Made by a program: the position numbers and the translations under genes. The notes beneath the pieces are model-generated. The model did no database searches. It saw nothing but the letters and a program-made list of their open reading frames with translations, and had not been told where the DNA came from. Below, in pieces: positions 17,020 through 25,466 of a DNA stretch of 64,000 nt. The DNA lies in assembly GCF_000271845.1 (NCBI RefSeq), contig NZ_JH719395.1, forward strand, positions 62,001 to 126,000. Reading direction: 5' to 3'. Origin of the DNA: Rhizobium leguminosarum bv. trifolii WSM2297. Lineage in GTDB: Bacteria > Pseudomonadota > Alphaproteobacteria > Rhizobiales > Rhizobiaceae. The first letter of the stretch is position 1. Every line of letters starts with the position of its first letter.

Positions 17020-17925
17020 TTACTGCAACTGCGGTTTCTTGAGAAAGCTGTTGCGGTCGGCGGACTTGATGCGCAGCCAGGCTTCCCGGCCGTTCCTGAG
17101 GATCCGCATTGGAATCTCGGCGCCGGCCGGGCCGCTGCTCCAGACCTTGCGGTAGAAATCGGCCAGGCCATCGACCTCTTCGTCGCGGATCTCCGAAATG
17201 ATGTCGCCCTGTCGCAGGCCGGCCTGGGCGGCCGGACCGCCTTCGGCAACGCTCATCACCACCACGCCGCCGTTGCTCTCGGCGGAGAATGCGCCGAGCC
17301 ACGGCCGCGGCGGCTTGTTGACCATGCCGCGGTTCAACAGATCGTCGAGGATTGGCGTGAGCAGGTCGATCGGCACCACCATGTTGATATCGGCGACCTC
17401 GTCGCCCTGGCTCATTTGCAGGCGAAGCGAACCGATGCCGAGAAGCTTGCCGTCCGAACCGATCAGCGCCGCACCGCCCCAGGAAGGATGGGCCGGCGCC
17501 GTGAAAATTGCCTCATCGAGCAGATATTCCCAGTAGCCGGCGAATTCCTGCCGGGCGACGATGTTTGCCTCGACGAATTCTCCGATGCCATCGGCAAGCA
17601 CGACGGGATCGCCGGCCTTGGCGCTTGCCGCGTCGCCGAGATCGACTGCCGGCGCACCAAGCACGCCAAGCGCCTGCACCAGGCCGAAGCCGCTCTCCTG
17701 ATCATAGGCGAGGGCATGGGCGGGAACGACGCGCCCGTCATGGGTGGTCAGCCACACCTCTTCGGCCTCGGTGATGAGGTAGCCGATGGTGAGCACCAGC
17801 CCATTGTCGCGAATGACCACGCCGCTGCCTTCCCGGACAGTGCCCAGCGTCTCGGCGGTGAAGGCATCTTCCGGAATGGAGGAACGGACGGCCACAACTG
17901 ACCGCAGGATCGGATCGATATTCAT
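17020..17925 (-). CDS. HtrA-like PDZ protein with degenerate protease active site
   Basis: A 301-residue protein with a trypsin-like (S1C) domain at 1-200 and a PDZ domain at about 205-290 (GGPAAQAGLRQGDIISEIRD). All three catalytic positions differ from active HtrA: LTNNHVV is LTIGYLI (His to Tyr49), the Asp of TDLAVLKV becomes Gly79 (SGFGLVQAL), and the Ser of GNSGGP becomes Trp149 (PSWGGA). No signal peptide is visible from ATG 17925, which has GGGA 8 bases upstream, so a cytoplasmic location is likely. It may act as a binding or scaffold protein rather than a protease. Compare the intact DegP at 35106. Confidence 0.8.
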   Translation of the reverse strand: MNIDPILRSVVAVRSSIPEDAFTAETLGTVREGSGVVIRDNGLVLTIGYLITEAEEVWLTTHDGRVVPAHALAYDQESGFGLVQALGVLGAPAVDLGDAASAKAGDPVVLADGIGEFVEANIVARQEFAGYWEYLLDEAIFTAPAHPSWGGAALIGSDGKLLGIGSLRLQMSQGDEVADINMVVPIDLLTPILDDLLNRGMVNKPPRPWLGAFSAESNGGVVVMSVAEGGPAAQAGLRQGDIISEIRDEEVDGLADFYRKVWSSGPAGAEIPMRILRNGREAWLRIKSADRNSFLKKPQLQ

Positions 17926-18148
17926 GCTTTTATCCCAACGGGCCGCCGGTGCGAAAGACTGAAAGCCGGCGCATTCCACCTTGAATAAGTAAGAAGATGG
18001 ACGGGCGGCGGCAAGACTGGAGGGGAGGGAATTTGCCGAAACCAGCTCCATGCGCGGTGCAAACCCACGAATTTGCGGGGGTGACAACCACGCCATGCAA
18101 CAATATACAGTCAATCCTATCAGCAATCAGACTGACGCGGATTACGAC

Positions 18149-19552
18149 ATGAAGAACTGGCATCCCGATCTCAGCCGCAGCAGCAGCCCCCGTTATATGG
18201 CGATCGCCGATGTGATCGAAATGGATCTGCGCAGCGGCGCTCTGGCGGTCGGGGACCGGCTGCCGCCGCAGCGCGAACTCGCCAAGCGGCTGAATATCGA
18301 TTTCACCACAGTGGCGAGAGGCTATGTCGAGGCGCAGAAGCGCGGGCTTGTCGATTCGCATGTCGGCCGCGGTACCTTCGTCACCGGCGGTGCGGATAAG
18401 CAGCGCCAGGGTTTCGCGCTCGGCGCCACACCCGATCCGCGCCGCGCCGCCGTCGTCGATTTCTCGATGAACATGCCGCCGGAACCGGATGATCCGGAAT
18501 TGATTACCCGCATGCGCGAGGGCATGTCGGCGGTGGCGGCCGATCTCATTCCGCTTCTGCGCTATCAGGGTTTCGGCGGCTCCGGCATGGACAAGGAGGC
18601 TGCCGCCGCCTGGCTCGACCGTCGTGGTCTGAAGCCCTCGCAGGAGCGGATCTTCGTGACGCCAGGTGCCCATCCGGCCCTGCTGGCGATCTTCGGACTG
18701 CTGGCAAAGCCGGGCGAAACCGTGCTTTCGGAAATCATCACCTATCCCGGCATGCGCTCGGTCGCCGCCCAGCTGCGGCTCAATCTGACCGGCTTGCCGA
18801 TGGATGAGGACGGTATCCTGCCGGACGCTTTTGCCGGAGCCTGCGAGCGCTTGAAGCCGAAGGCGCTCTATCTCAATCCGACGCTGCAGAACCCGACGAC
18901 GCTGACCATCCCGGCCAAACGCCGTGAGCAAATCGCAGCCGTTGCCCGCAAATATCATGTGCCGATCGTCGAAGACGACGCCTACGGCTTCATTCCGCTG
19001 GAAGGTCCGCCGCCGCTTGCCGCTATAGCGCCGGATCTCACCTGGCATATTGGCGGGCTGTCGAAATGCATCGGCGCGGGTCTGCGCCTTGCCTATGTCG
19101 TGGCGCCGGACACCAAGGCCGTATGGCCCTTCGTCAGCGCCATGCGCGCCAACAATGTCATGGCCTCGCCGCTGACCGTGGCGCTCGCCAGCCGCTGGAT
19201 CGAGGACGGCACCGCCGATGCGATCCTGCGCTTTATCCGCACGGAAGCCGCGGCCCGTCAGCAGATGGTCGCCGCCATCCTGCCGGCCGGCAGCTACCGT
19301 GCCGATCCGATCAGTTTCAACATCTGGCTGCCGCTTTCCAACGGCTGGACCCGCTCCACCTTCGGCAGCCACATGCGTTCCGCCGGCATCGGCGTCGTGG
19401 CAAGCGATGCCTTCGCCGTCGAAGGCGCAGCGCCCGAGGCCGTGCGTGTCTGCCTCGGCGGCCCGATCACCCGGGAGAAACTGCAGGGCGCATTGGAGTT
19501 CATGGCCCATGCGCTGGAAGGCCCGCCTGAGATGGCCGCCTCGTTCTTCTGA
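18149..19552 (+). CDS. MocR-type GntR/aminotransferase fusion regulator
   Basis: A 467-residue fusion. The N-terminal GntR winged helix (RYMAIADVIEMDLRSGALAV, DRLPPQRELAKRLNIDFTTV) is followed by a class I aminotransferase fold with NPTLQNPTT, VEDDAYGF and the PLP lysine in GGLSKCIGAGLRLAY. MocR proteins usually use PLP to sense a metabolite rather than catalyse. I choose MKNWHPDLSR at 18149 as the conserved start; ATG codons at 18095 and an upstream frame to 18050 are possible. It starts 223 bases from the divergent degenerate HtrA gene. Confidence 0.83.
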   Translation: MKNWHPDLSRSSSPRYMAIADVIEMDLRSGALAVGDRLPPQRELAKRLNIDFTTVARGYVEAQKRGLVDSHVGRGTFVTGGADKQRQGFALGATPDPRRAAVVDFSMNMPPEPDDPELITRMREGMSAVAADLIPLLRYQGFGGSGMDKEAAAAWLDRRGLKPSQERIFVTPGAHPALLAIFGLLAKPGETVLSEIITYPGMRSVAAQLRLNLTGLPMDEDGILPDAFAGACERLKPKALYLNPTLQNPTTLTIPAKRREQIAAVARKYHVPIVEDDAYGFIPLEGPPPLAAIAPDLTWHIGGLSKCIGAGLRLAYVVAPDTKAVWPFVSAMRANNVMASPLTVALASRWIEDGTADAILRFIRTEAAARQQMVAAILPAGSYRADPISFNIWLPLSNGWTRSTFGSHMRSAGIGVVASDAFAVEGAAPEAVRVCLGGPITREKLQGALEFMAHALEGPPEMAASFF

Positions 19553-19721
19553 CGTTCCAGCGTCGACCCCGGAAGCCGGAAACAGTCGGGTTCGGCCGCG
19601 ACATGATCCACCCAAAATGAGGCGTCACTGTCGGCCGCAACGTCCAGTTGTGGCGAGCTCTTGAATGCCGCCGGCCGACGGGAAACGTGCGGCATTCTGT
19701 CGAGTTGACGGGCAATGTATG

Positions 19722-19754
19722 AACAATGTAGTTATATTGAATGCATACATTGTT
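19722..19754. promoter_or_regulatory. Operator-like inverted repeat before DUF983 gene
   Basis: Arms AACAATGTA and TACATTGTT (9 of 9 complementary) are separated by 15 bases. A further GCAATGTATG just upstream repeats the half-site. TTGACG at 19705 with TAGTTATATT about 18 bases on could be the promoter, which the repeat overlaps. It lies downstream of the MocR gene and 47 bases before the DUF983 gene. Confidence 0.5.
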
Positions 19755-19800
19755 GGGCATTGATCGACTCTATGGCCCGCGCAGATGAAGGTGAATCATC

Positions 19801-20169
19801 ATGGACACCGAATATCCCCCACCTCCTCCGCTGCAGACCGGTGTCAGGGGACGCTGCCCGCGCTGCGGCCAGGGCCACATGTTCAAGGGCTTTCTGACGT
19901 TGCGGCCGGAATGCGAGGCCTGCGGCCTCGATTATTCCTTTGCCGATCCGGCCGACGGTCCGGCTTTTTTCGTCATCTGCTTTGCCTGCATCCCGAGCGT
20001 GCTGCTCGGCGTCTGGCTGGAGGTGGCGTTTACGGCGCCGATCTGGGTGCATCTTCTGGTCACCGGCCCCTTCATGCTCGCCACCTGCATTCCGCCGTTG
20101 CGGCCGCTGAAGGGCTGGCTGGTCGCCAGCCAGTATTTTTACAAGGCGGAAGAGGGCAGGTTGGCCTGA
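19801..20169 (+). CDS. DUF983 family membrane protein
   Basis: A 122-residue protein with a zinc-ribbon-like N-terminus (GRCPRCGQGHMF, then CEACGLDY) and two hydrophobic segments (FFVICFACIPSVLLGVWL and WVHLLVTGPFMLATCIPPL), the standard DUF983 layout. Function unknown. The 3' end overlaps the convergent LysR gene by 31 bases. An inverted repeat and a possible promoter precede it. Confidence 0.83.
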   Translation: MDTEYPPPPPLQTGVRGRCPRCGQGHMFKGFLTLRPECEACGLDYSFADPADGPAFFVICFACIPSVLLGVWLEVAFTAPIWVHLLVTGPFMLATCIPPLRPLKGWLVASQYFYKAEEGRLA

Positions 20170-21065
20170 GACTTGTTGAGCGTAGCGCGCAGGCGCGGGG
20201 TGGCGAAATCGAGCAGCGCCCGCAATTTCAGGGGAACCAATCCCTGCGCGGGGTAAACGAGATGCACCGGTGCCGGCGGCGGTTCGAAATCGACAAGCAG
20301 CGGCACCAGTAGACCTGCCATCTCGGCGCGTGCCGCCTGGTAAGACAGGACCCGGGTGATCCCGAGGCCGGCGACCGCCGCATCGACCGCCGCCTCGGCG
20401 GTGTTGACGGCAAGCCGTGAGCGGATCGGCACGATGAGATCGCGTTTGCCCTCGGTGAATGTCCAGCTCACCGTCGAGGCCATGCCCTCGAAGGTGATGC
20501 AATCATGCGCGGAAAGATCAGGCGGGTTCCGGGGTGCGGCGTGCCGTGCCAGATAATCCGGGCTGGCATAGACCGTCCGGCGGATCGCGCCGAGCCTTAT
20601 GGCGATCAGGTTGCTGTCCGGCAAATTGCCGATCCTGAGCGCTACATCGATATGGTCTTCGACGAGGTTCGACAACCGGTCGCCGAGCATCAGCCGCAGA
20701 TTGATATCGGGATAGGCTTTCAGGAAGTCCACCACCACAGGCAAGACATGCAGCCGCCCGAAGACGATCGGCGCGGTCATCGTCAGCTCGCCCTTCGGCG
20801 CGCTGTATTCGCCGGCGGCCGTCCGTTCGGCCTCTTCCACCCGATCGAGAATTTCCCGCGCCGCCTCGACATAGGAGCGGCCGGCCTCCGTCAGCGCCAC
20901 CTTCCGGTTTGTCCTTTGCAGCAGCCGGGCGCCGAGATGAGCTTCCAGTTCCGAAACCTTGCGGCTGACGGTTGCGAGCGGCGAGCGCAGATGCCGGGCG
21001 GCGGCAGACAGGCTGCCCTGTTCGACAACGGCCAGAAGCACGGTCATGGCGTCGAGGCGGTCCAT
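20139..21065 (-). CDS. LysR family transcriptional regulator (divergent to GST)
   Basis: A 308-residue LysR regulator of the CrgA/DsdC-like class: MTVLLAVVEQGSLSAAARHL, then SPLATVSRKVSELEAHLGAR, then a substrate-binding domain with GELTMTAPIVFGRLHVLPVV. It is divergent from a glutathione S-transferase gene 145 bases away, its probable target. The last 31 bases overlap the DUF983 gene on the opposite strand. Confidence 0.87.
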   Translation of the reverse strand: MDRLDAMTVLLAVVEQGSLSAAARHLRSPLATVSRKVSELEAHLGARLLQRTNRKVALTEAGRSYVEAAREILDRVEEAERTAAGEYSAPKGELTMTAPIVFGRLHVLPVVVDFLKAYPDINLRLMLGDRLSNLVEDHIDVALRIGNLPDSNLIAIRLGAIRRTVYASPDYLARHAAPRNPPDLSAHDCITFEGMASTVSWTFTEGKRDLIVPIRSRLAVNTAEAAVDAAVAGLGITRVLSYQAARAEMAGLLVPLLVDFEPPPAPVHLVYPAQGLVPLKLRALLDFATPRLRATLNKSQANLPSSAL

Positions 21066-21091
21066 TCTATCCTTCCATGAATTGGTAGTAC

Positions 21092-21131
21092 GCCTTCCAG
21101 ATTAGCATTCTACTGCATTGAAGTGGAAGGC
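21092..21131. promoter_or_regulatory. Inverted repeat in LysR/GST gap
   Basis: Perfect 8-base arms GCCTTCCA (21092-21099) and TGGAAGGC (21124-21131), 24 bases apart, lie in the divergent promoter region. A LysR binding role is an inference from position only. Confidence 0.35.
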
Positions 21132-21210
21132 AATAAATTACCCCGCAGATGGTTCGAAGCGGCCATCGTCAATTGCGGCCCGGCAATCGGGAACACCGAA
21201 GGAAACCATC

Positions 21211-21822
21211 ATGAAACTCTATTATCACCCGCTTTCCGGCCATTCGCACCGGGCTCACCTGTTCCTGTCGCTGCTAGGCGTGCCCCATGAACTGGTCGAG
21301 GTCGACTTGGCGGCAGGCGGCCACAAGGCGCCGCAGTTTCTGAAACTCAATGCGTTTGGCCAGGTGCCTGTTCTCGACGACAACGGCACGGTCATTGCCG
21401 ATTCCTCTGCCATCCTTGTCTATCTCGCCCGGAAATATGGCCGCACCGACTGGCTGCCGGAAGAGGCACTGGCCGCGGCGCGCATACAGAAATGGCTCTC
21501 GGTTGCAGCGGGCGAGATCGCTTACGGGCCGTGTGCTGCCCGCCTGGTCACCGTCTTCGGCGCCGATTTCCGCACCGTCGAGGTGATCGCCCGGGCGCAC
21601 CGCATTCTGGCGCTGATCGAGGCGGAGCTCTCCGGCCGCCATTTCCTGCTCGGCGACAGTCCGACGATCGCAGACGTCGCACTCTACAGTTACATCGCCA
21701 ATGCGCCGGAGGGCAATGTCGATATCTCGGCCTATCCAAGCGTCCGCGCCTGGCTAACGCGTATCGAGGCGCTGCCGGGTTTCGTCGGTTTTCGCAAGAC
21801 GAAGATCGGCCTTGCCGCATGA
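21211..21822 (+). CDS. Glutathione S-transferase family protein
   Basis: A 203-residue GST. The thioredoxin-like N-terminal domain begins [19 protein letters not shown] and contains [20 protein letters not shown], the glutathione-binding VP/SS segment. The helical C-terminal domain has [19 protein letters not shown], the N-capping box. ATG 21211 has GAAGGAAACC just upstream; an upstream in-frame ATG at 21118 gives an extension unlike GSTs. It is followed closely by a PNPOx-like gene on the same strand and is divergent from a LysR regulator. Confidence 0.88.
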   Translation: MKLYYHPLSGHSHRAHLFLSLLGVPHELVEVDLAAGGHKAPQFLKLNAFGQVPVLDDNGTVIADSSAILVYLARKYGRTDWLPEEALAAARIQKWLSVAAGEIAYGPCAARLVTVFGADFRTVEVIARAHRILALIEAELSGRHFLLGDSPTIADVALYSYIANAPEGNVDISAYPSVRAWLTRIEALPGFVGFRKTKIGLAA

Positions 21823-21882
21823 GACGCCGCTGGGACGGATTACCGTCCCGGTTTCCCAAATGATGCCCGTTAGGAGGCCGTG

Positions 21883-22836
21883 ATGCTGGAGCAGACAACA
21901 CAGGAAACAACGTCACCCTGGCATCAGGGTGAACTTGCCATGCAGCGCAGCGTCGGCGTCGTCGAACGCATGGATGGACCCGGACGGAACTTTGTCCGCA
22001 AGGCGATGCCCGAGCAGCATCGGGCTTTCTTTCCGATGCTGCCCTTCGTCGTGCTCGGCGCCGTCGATGCCAAAGGCGATGTCTGGGCGACGGTGCGGGC
22101 CGAGCGACCGGGTTTCATGTCCTCGCCGGAGCCGGAGGTCCTTGACATCAGGCTGCCGCGCGACCCGGCCGATCCTGCCGACGCCGGCATGGAGGATGGC
22201 GACGCGATCGCCATGCTCGGCATCCAACTCGAGACCCGGCGGCGCAACCGGCTGAACGGCGTGATCGGCAGGACGGATGCGGCAGGCTTTCGCGTGCGCG
22301 TCGGCCAGAGTTTTGGTAATTGTCCGCAATATATCCAGCCCCGCTCTTCCGCCTTTGCCCGCGATCCGGATGTGCCGACAGCGATGACGCCACTGCATTC
22401 CAGCCAACTCGATGCTCGCACGCGGCGGATGATCGAGGGCGCCGATACCTTCTTCGTCGCTTCCTATGTCGATCGCGAGGATGGCGAGCGGCAGGTGGAC
22501 GTTTCCCATCGCGGCGGTTACGCCGGCTTCGTGCGGATCAGCGCCGACGGCGTGCTGACCGTTCCCGATTTCCCCGGCAACCGGTTCTTCAACACGCTGG
22601 GCAATTTCCTCGTCAACCCGAAGGCCGGGCTGGTCTTCATCGATTTCGCAACCGGCGACATGCTGCAGATGACGGGGAGGGCCGAGGTGCTGATCGATTC
22701 GCCCGAAATCGCTGCCTTTCAACGAGCGGAACGGCTGTGGCGTTTCATGCCCGAAGAGATCGTGCTTCGCCCGGATGCTCTGCCGCTGCGATGGAAGCAG
22801 GAGAGCGCAGAGCTGCTGCGCCGTTCCCGCGGCTGA
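21883..22836 (+). CDS. Pyridoxamine 5'-phosphate oxidase-like flavoprotein
   Basis: A 317-residue protein with two split-barrel regions: MLPFVVLGAVDAKGDVWATV in the N-terminal half and TFFVASYVDREDGERQVDVS, GGYAGFVRIS and FFNTLGNFLVNPKAGLVFID in the C-terminal half. This is the FMN-binding PNPOx-like fold of general stress or redox proteins. AGGAGG lies 5 bases before the ATG at 21883. It follows the GST gene by 60 bases and is probably in the same transcript, suggesting a redox or detoxification role. Confidence 0.8.
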   Translation: MLEQTTQETTSPWHQGELAMQRSVGVVERMDGPGRNFVRKAMPEQHRAFFPMLPFVVLGAVDAKGDVWATVRAERPGFMSSPEPEVLDIRLPRDPADPADAGMEDGDAIAMLGIQLETRRRNRLNGVIGRTDAAGFRVRVGQSFGNCPQYIQPRSSAFARDPDVPTAMTPLHSSQLDARTRRMIEGADTFFVASYVDREDGERQVDVSHRGGYAGFVRISADGVLTVPDFPGNRFFNTLGNFLVNPKAGLVFIDFATGDMLQMTGRAEVLIDSPEIAAFQRAERLWRFMPEEIVLRPDALPLRWKQESAELLRRSRG

Positions 22837-22894
22837 GAACGCCGCTGCCTCTCCACTTCTGAGGCGAAGCGTTGCTTTGCCCAACTTGCAAAAC

Positions 22895-22914
22895 ATTGTA
22901 CCAATCGGTACAAT
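22895..22914. promoter_or_regulatory. Likely TetR operator
   Basis: A perfect dyad ATTGTACC-AATC-GGTACAAT lies 26 bases upstream of the DUF1348 start. The downstream TetR gene in the same unit is the obvious candidate to bind it. Confidence 0.6.
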
Positions 22915-22940
22915 AGAAACCATTCAGTACAGGAGCGCAC

Positions 22941-23402
22941 ATGTCCAGCCTCGCCCCACCCTTCACCCTTGAAACTGCCACCCGGAAAGTGCGCCTTGCC
23001 GAGGACGGCTGGAATAGCCGCGATCCCGAACGTGTCTCGCTCGTCTATACGCCGGACAGCCGCTGGCGGAACCGTGCCGAATTTGTCAATGGCCGCGCCG
23101 AGATCGTCGCCTTTCTCACCCGCAAATGGGCGAAGGAGTTAGATTATCGGCTGATCAAGGAGATCTGGGCCTTCACCGATGATCGCATCGCCGTGCGCTT
23201 CGCCTATGAGTGGCACGATGACAGCGGCAACTGGTTCCGCTCCTATGGCAACGAGAACTGGGAGTTCGATGCGACCGGCTTGATGCAGCGCCGCTTCGCC
23301 TGCATCAACGACCTGCCGATACGGGAATCGGAGCGCAAGTATGACTGGCCGCTCGGCCGGCGGCCGGACGACCATCCCGGTCTGAGCGAGCTCGGCCTTT
23401 GA
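22941..23402 (+). CDS. DUF1348 (NTF2-like) family protein
   Basis: A 153-residue protein of the SnoaL/NTF2-like fold, DUF1348 family: [20 protein letters not shown] at the start, then [20 protein letters not shown] and the conserved C-terminal [31 protein letters not shown] precedes the ATG. Function is not established. It is followed 22 bases later by a TetR gene on the same strand and preceded by a perfect dyad, so the pair is probably a self-regulated two-gene unit. Confidence 0.83.
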   Translation: MSSLAPPFTLETATRKVRLAEDGWNSRDPERVSLVYTPDSRWRNRAEFVNGRAEIVAFLTRKWAKELDYRLIKEIWAFTDDRIAVRFAYEWHDDSGNWFRSYGNENWEFDATGLMQRRFACINDLPIRESERKYDWPLGRRPDDHPGLSELGL

Positions 23403-23424
23403 ACAAGGCAAGGAAAGCCCGCCG

Positions 23425-23985
23425 GTGAAAACCGTCTACGAACGCGCCGACATCGTGCCGCTGCTGGCGGAAATCTTCCGCGAGCTCGGTTATGAGGGCA
23501 CGTCGCTTAGCCGCATCACCGAACGCACCGGCATCGGCAAGGGCAGCCTTTACCACTTCTTTCCCGGCGGCAAGGAGGAGATGGCGGGGGCCGTGCTCGC
23601 CGATGTCGATGCCTGGTTCGAACAAGCGATCTATCAGCCGTTACGAAAGGACGACGCGCATCGCGCCATCGCGGCAATGTGGACTGAAGTGAACGAATAT
23701 TTTCGCTCCGGCCGCCGCATCTGCCTCGTCGGCGCCTTCGCCCTCGATGAGACCCGACAACGATTCTCGGCGGCAATCGCCGACTATTTCATCCGCTGGG
23801 TCGACGCCTTGCGTTCGGCGTTGATGCGGGCAGGCTGTCCGGAGGAAGAAGCGCAGGCGTTTGCCGAGGAGAGCGTCGCCGGCATTCAAGGCGCGCTGGT
23901 GCTGTCGCGGGCGCTCGAAGACACAGCGGTCTTCACCCGGTCGCTGGAGACCCTGGCGAAACGGCTCGATGCGGTGATGCGATGA
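23425..23985 (+). CDS. TetR family transcriptional regulator
   Basis: A 186-residue TetR protein with a GTG start at 23425 preceded by AAGGA. The HTH is clear (TSLSRITERTGIGKGSLYHF) and the C-terminal domain is of the AcrR/TetR_C LmrA-YxaF-like kind (CLVGAFALDETRQRFSAAIA). It is probably cotranscribed with the DUF1348 gene and binds the dyad at 22895-22914 (inference). Confidence 0.85.
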   Translation: MKTVYERADIVPLLAEIFRELGYEGTSLSRITERTGIGKGSLYHFFPGGKEEMAGAVLADVDAWFEQAIYQPLRKDDAHRAIAAMWTEVNEYFRSGRRICLVGAFALDETRQRFSAAIADYFIRWVDALRSALMRAGCPEEEAQAFAEESVAGIQGALVLSRALEDTAVFTRSLETLAKRLDAVMR

Positions 23986-24113
23986 GGGGCGGTCAAGCTG
24001 CTGGGACGGTCTATTGCCACTGCAAGGAATTCACCCGGCCACGATTGACTGGCCGGGGCATCGATCGGGCGCGGGGCGGCACTCGACCTTACATCGGTAC
24101 CGCTTTGCGTGTA

Positions 24114-24245
24114 TCAGCGTTGTTGTTGAGGCTGCTGGGCCGGGCGCGGATTTTCCCGTTCAGGGCGAATCTGGCGCCATTCATTTTCCATCTGGTCGAC
24201 GACGTGCTGGGGAATGGTGGTCTGCGGAGTGGCAGGCGCCTGCAT
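24114..24245 (-). CDS. Small proline/glutamine-rich protein, 43 residues
   Basis: Starts MQAPATPQTTIPQHVVDQME, continues NEWRQIRPERE and ends in a Gln/Pro-rich tail. GAGGAG lies 8 bases before the ATG. The helix around VVDQMENEWRQI is amphipathic; the ends look disordered. No family known to me. It lies between the TetR gene and the GH19 gene on the opposite strand. Confidence 0.55.
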   Translation of the reverse strand: MQAPATPQTTIPQHVVDQMENEWRQIRPERENPRPAQQPQQQR

Positions 24246-24343
24246 CGGAAGTCTCCTCTTTTCGGGGTTACGGCTTCAGGGCTGGAAGATGCATTGCACA
24301 AGACAAAAGGCGTGTAAATCAGTGGCTTAAACACTTTAAACGA

Positions 24344-24377
24344 TTAAATAGATTTTAATCGATTAAGACGGTTTTAA
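24344..24377. promoter_or_regulatory. Two tandem TTAA-N7-TTAA boxes (CtrA-type)
   Basis: TTAA at 24344 and 24355, and again at 24363 and 24374, give two boxes of TTAA-N7-TTAA whose starts are 19 bases apart; the second continues as TTAACC. This is the known alphaproteobacterial CtrA consensus. They lie directly upstream of the GH19 hydrolase gene. The area is AT-rich and has other TTAA copies, so chance is not excluded. Confidence 0.45.
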
Positions 24378-24415
24378 CCATGATGTTTTTGGGAAGCGCG
24401 GGAATGGTTGTCCAC

Positions 24416-25108
24416 ATGGACCGAAGTTTCTTTTTCGATGCGGTGCGGGACGAACTCTTCAAGGGAGAGATGACGCATCCTCAGGTAGTGGGCATGACGG
24501 CGATCCTCGACGCCTGGGAAAAGCGCTTTGCCCAAGCCGACCGGCGATGGCTCGCCTATATCCTCGCAACCGCCTACCACGAAACCGCCTATACGATGCA
24601 GCCGGTTCGCGAGACGCTGGCCGAAAGCGATGCACGTGCGGTCGAAATCCTCGAGAAGGCCTTCGCTGCCGGCCGGCTTTCCTGGGTGAAAACGCCCTAC
24701 TGGCGGCCGGACGAGGATGGCTGCAGCTGGCTCGGGCGCGGCCTGGTGCAACTCACCCACAAGCGGAACTACGAGGCGATGAGCTTGCTGACCGGCATCG
24801 ACCTCGTGGCCGAACCCGACCGGGCGATGGAAATGGAAACCGCCGTGATGATCCTGATCGAAGGCATGCTGCAGGGCAGTTTTACCGGCCACAAACTCGC
24901 CGATCACCTGAACGAGACGAACGAGGACTGGGTGAATGCGCGCCGCATCGTCAACGGCACCGACCGGGCGGAAAAGCTCGCAGCCTACGCCATGATCTTC
25001 GATGCGGCGTTACGTCCCGCTGCGGCGCATGGCATGCTCGCGCGGTTGAAGCGATGGGGTTTGCATGTTATCGCGCGGCTGACGCCTCGAGCGCCGCGCA
25101 TCCGATAG
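24416..25108 (+). CDS. Glycoside hydrolase family 19-like cell-wall hydrolase
   Basis: A 230-residue protein of the chitinase class I / GH19 lysozyme-like fold: AYILATAYHETAYTMQPVRE (catalytic Glu in the HET motif), SWLGRGLVQLTHKRNYEAMS (the GRGxxQLT substrate-cleft motif) and a C-terminal helical tail. It has no signal peptide. Bacterial proteins of this type usually cut peptidoglycan or chitin. ATG codons at 24380, 24404 and 24416 are all possible; I use 24416 because MDRSFFFDAV resembles family starts. The last residues (APRIR) and the stop come from a repeat shared with 30441. Confidence 0.75.
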   Translation: MDRSFFFDAVRDELFKGEMTHPQVVGMTAILDAWEKRFAQADRRWLAYILATAYHETAYTMQPVRETLAESDARAVEILEKAFAAGRLSWVKTPYWRPDEDGCSWLGRGLVQLTHKRNYEAMSLLTGIDLVAEPDRAMEMETAVMILIEGMLQGSFTGHKLADHLNETNEDWVNARRIVNGTDRAEKLAAYAMIFDAALRPAAAHGMLARLKRWGLHVIARLTPRAPRIR

Positions 25109-25128
25109 GACGCGCCAAGGTCGCTTTG
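25091..25128. repeat. Rhizobial hairpin repeat, copy 1
   Basis: GCGCCGCGCATCCGATAGGA followed by CGCGCCAAGG closely matches 30441-30470. It folds as GCGCATCC-GATA-GGACGCGC with one mismatch. This copy runs over the end of the GH19 coding region and supplies its TAG stop. From memory, sequences of this type recur in Rhizobium intergenic regions. Confidence 0.5.
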
Positions 25129-25160
25129 GCATCTTGATAAAATCCGACAGGAGATTCCGC

Positions 25161-25466
25161 GTGATCCGCCATATCGTCTTCTTCACCGTGCAGGAGGAAC
25201 ATCTGCAGGAGGTGAGGGCCGGGCTTTCGATCCTGACCAGCATTCCGCATGCGCGGCTCCTGGAAATCGGCACCAATGTGAAGACCGATCAACTGGGCAC
25301 CGAGATCGATCTCGTGGTCTACGGCGAATTCGACGACGAGGCGGCCCTTGCCGCCTACAAGGCCCATCCCGATTATCAGCTGTCGATCGATCGCGTCCGG
25401 CCGCTTCGGGAAAAGCGCATCGCCGCCGATTACGATAGCGGCACGGCGGTGACGCGGCCGCTCTGA
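25161..25466 (+). CDS. Dabb (stress-responsive A/B barrel) family protein
   Basis: A 101-residue ferredoxin-like alpha+beta barrel protein: VIRHIVFFTVQEEHLQEVRA at the start, LEIGTNVKTDQLGTEIDLVV, and AALAAYKAHPDYQLSIDRVR. All are typical of the Dabb domain. GTG 25161 is chosen because CAGGAG sits 8 bases before it. Probably dimeric and cytosolic; function unknown. Confidence 0.82.
   Translation: MIRHIVFFTVQEEHLQEVRAGLSILTSIPHARLLEIGTNVKTDQLGTEIDLVVYGEFDDEAALAAYKAHPDYQLSIDRVRPLREKRIAADYDSGTAVTRPL

Noticed and set aside
17930..19615. 561-codon frame opposite the MocR-type regulator
   Set aside because: No motifs, and the plus strand has clear GntR and PLP motifs.
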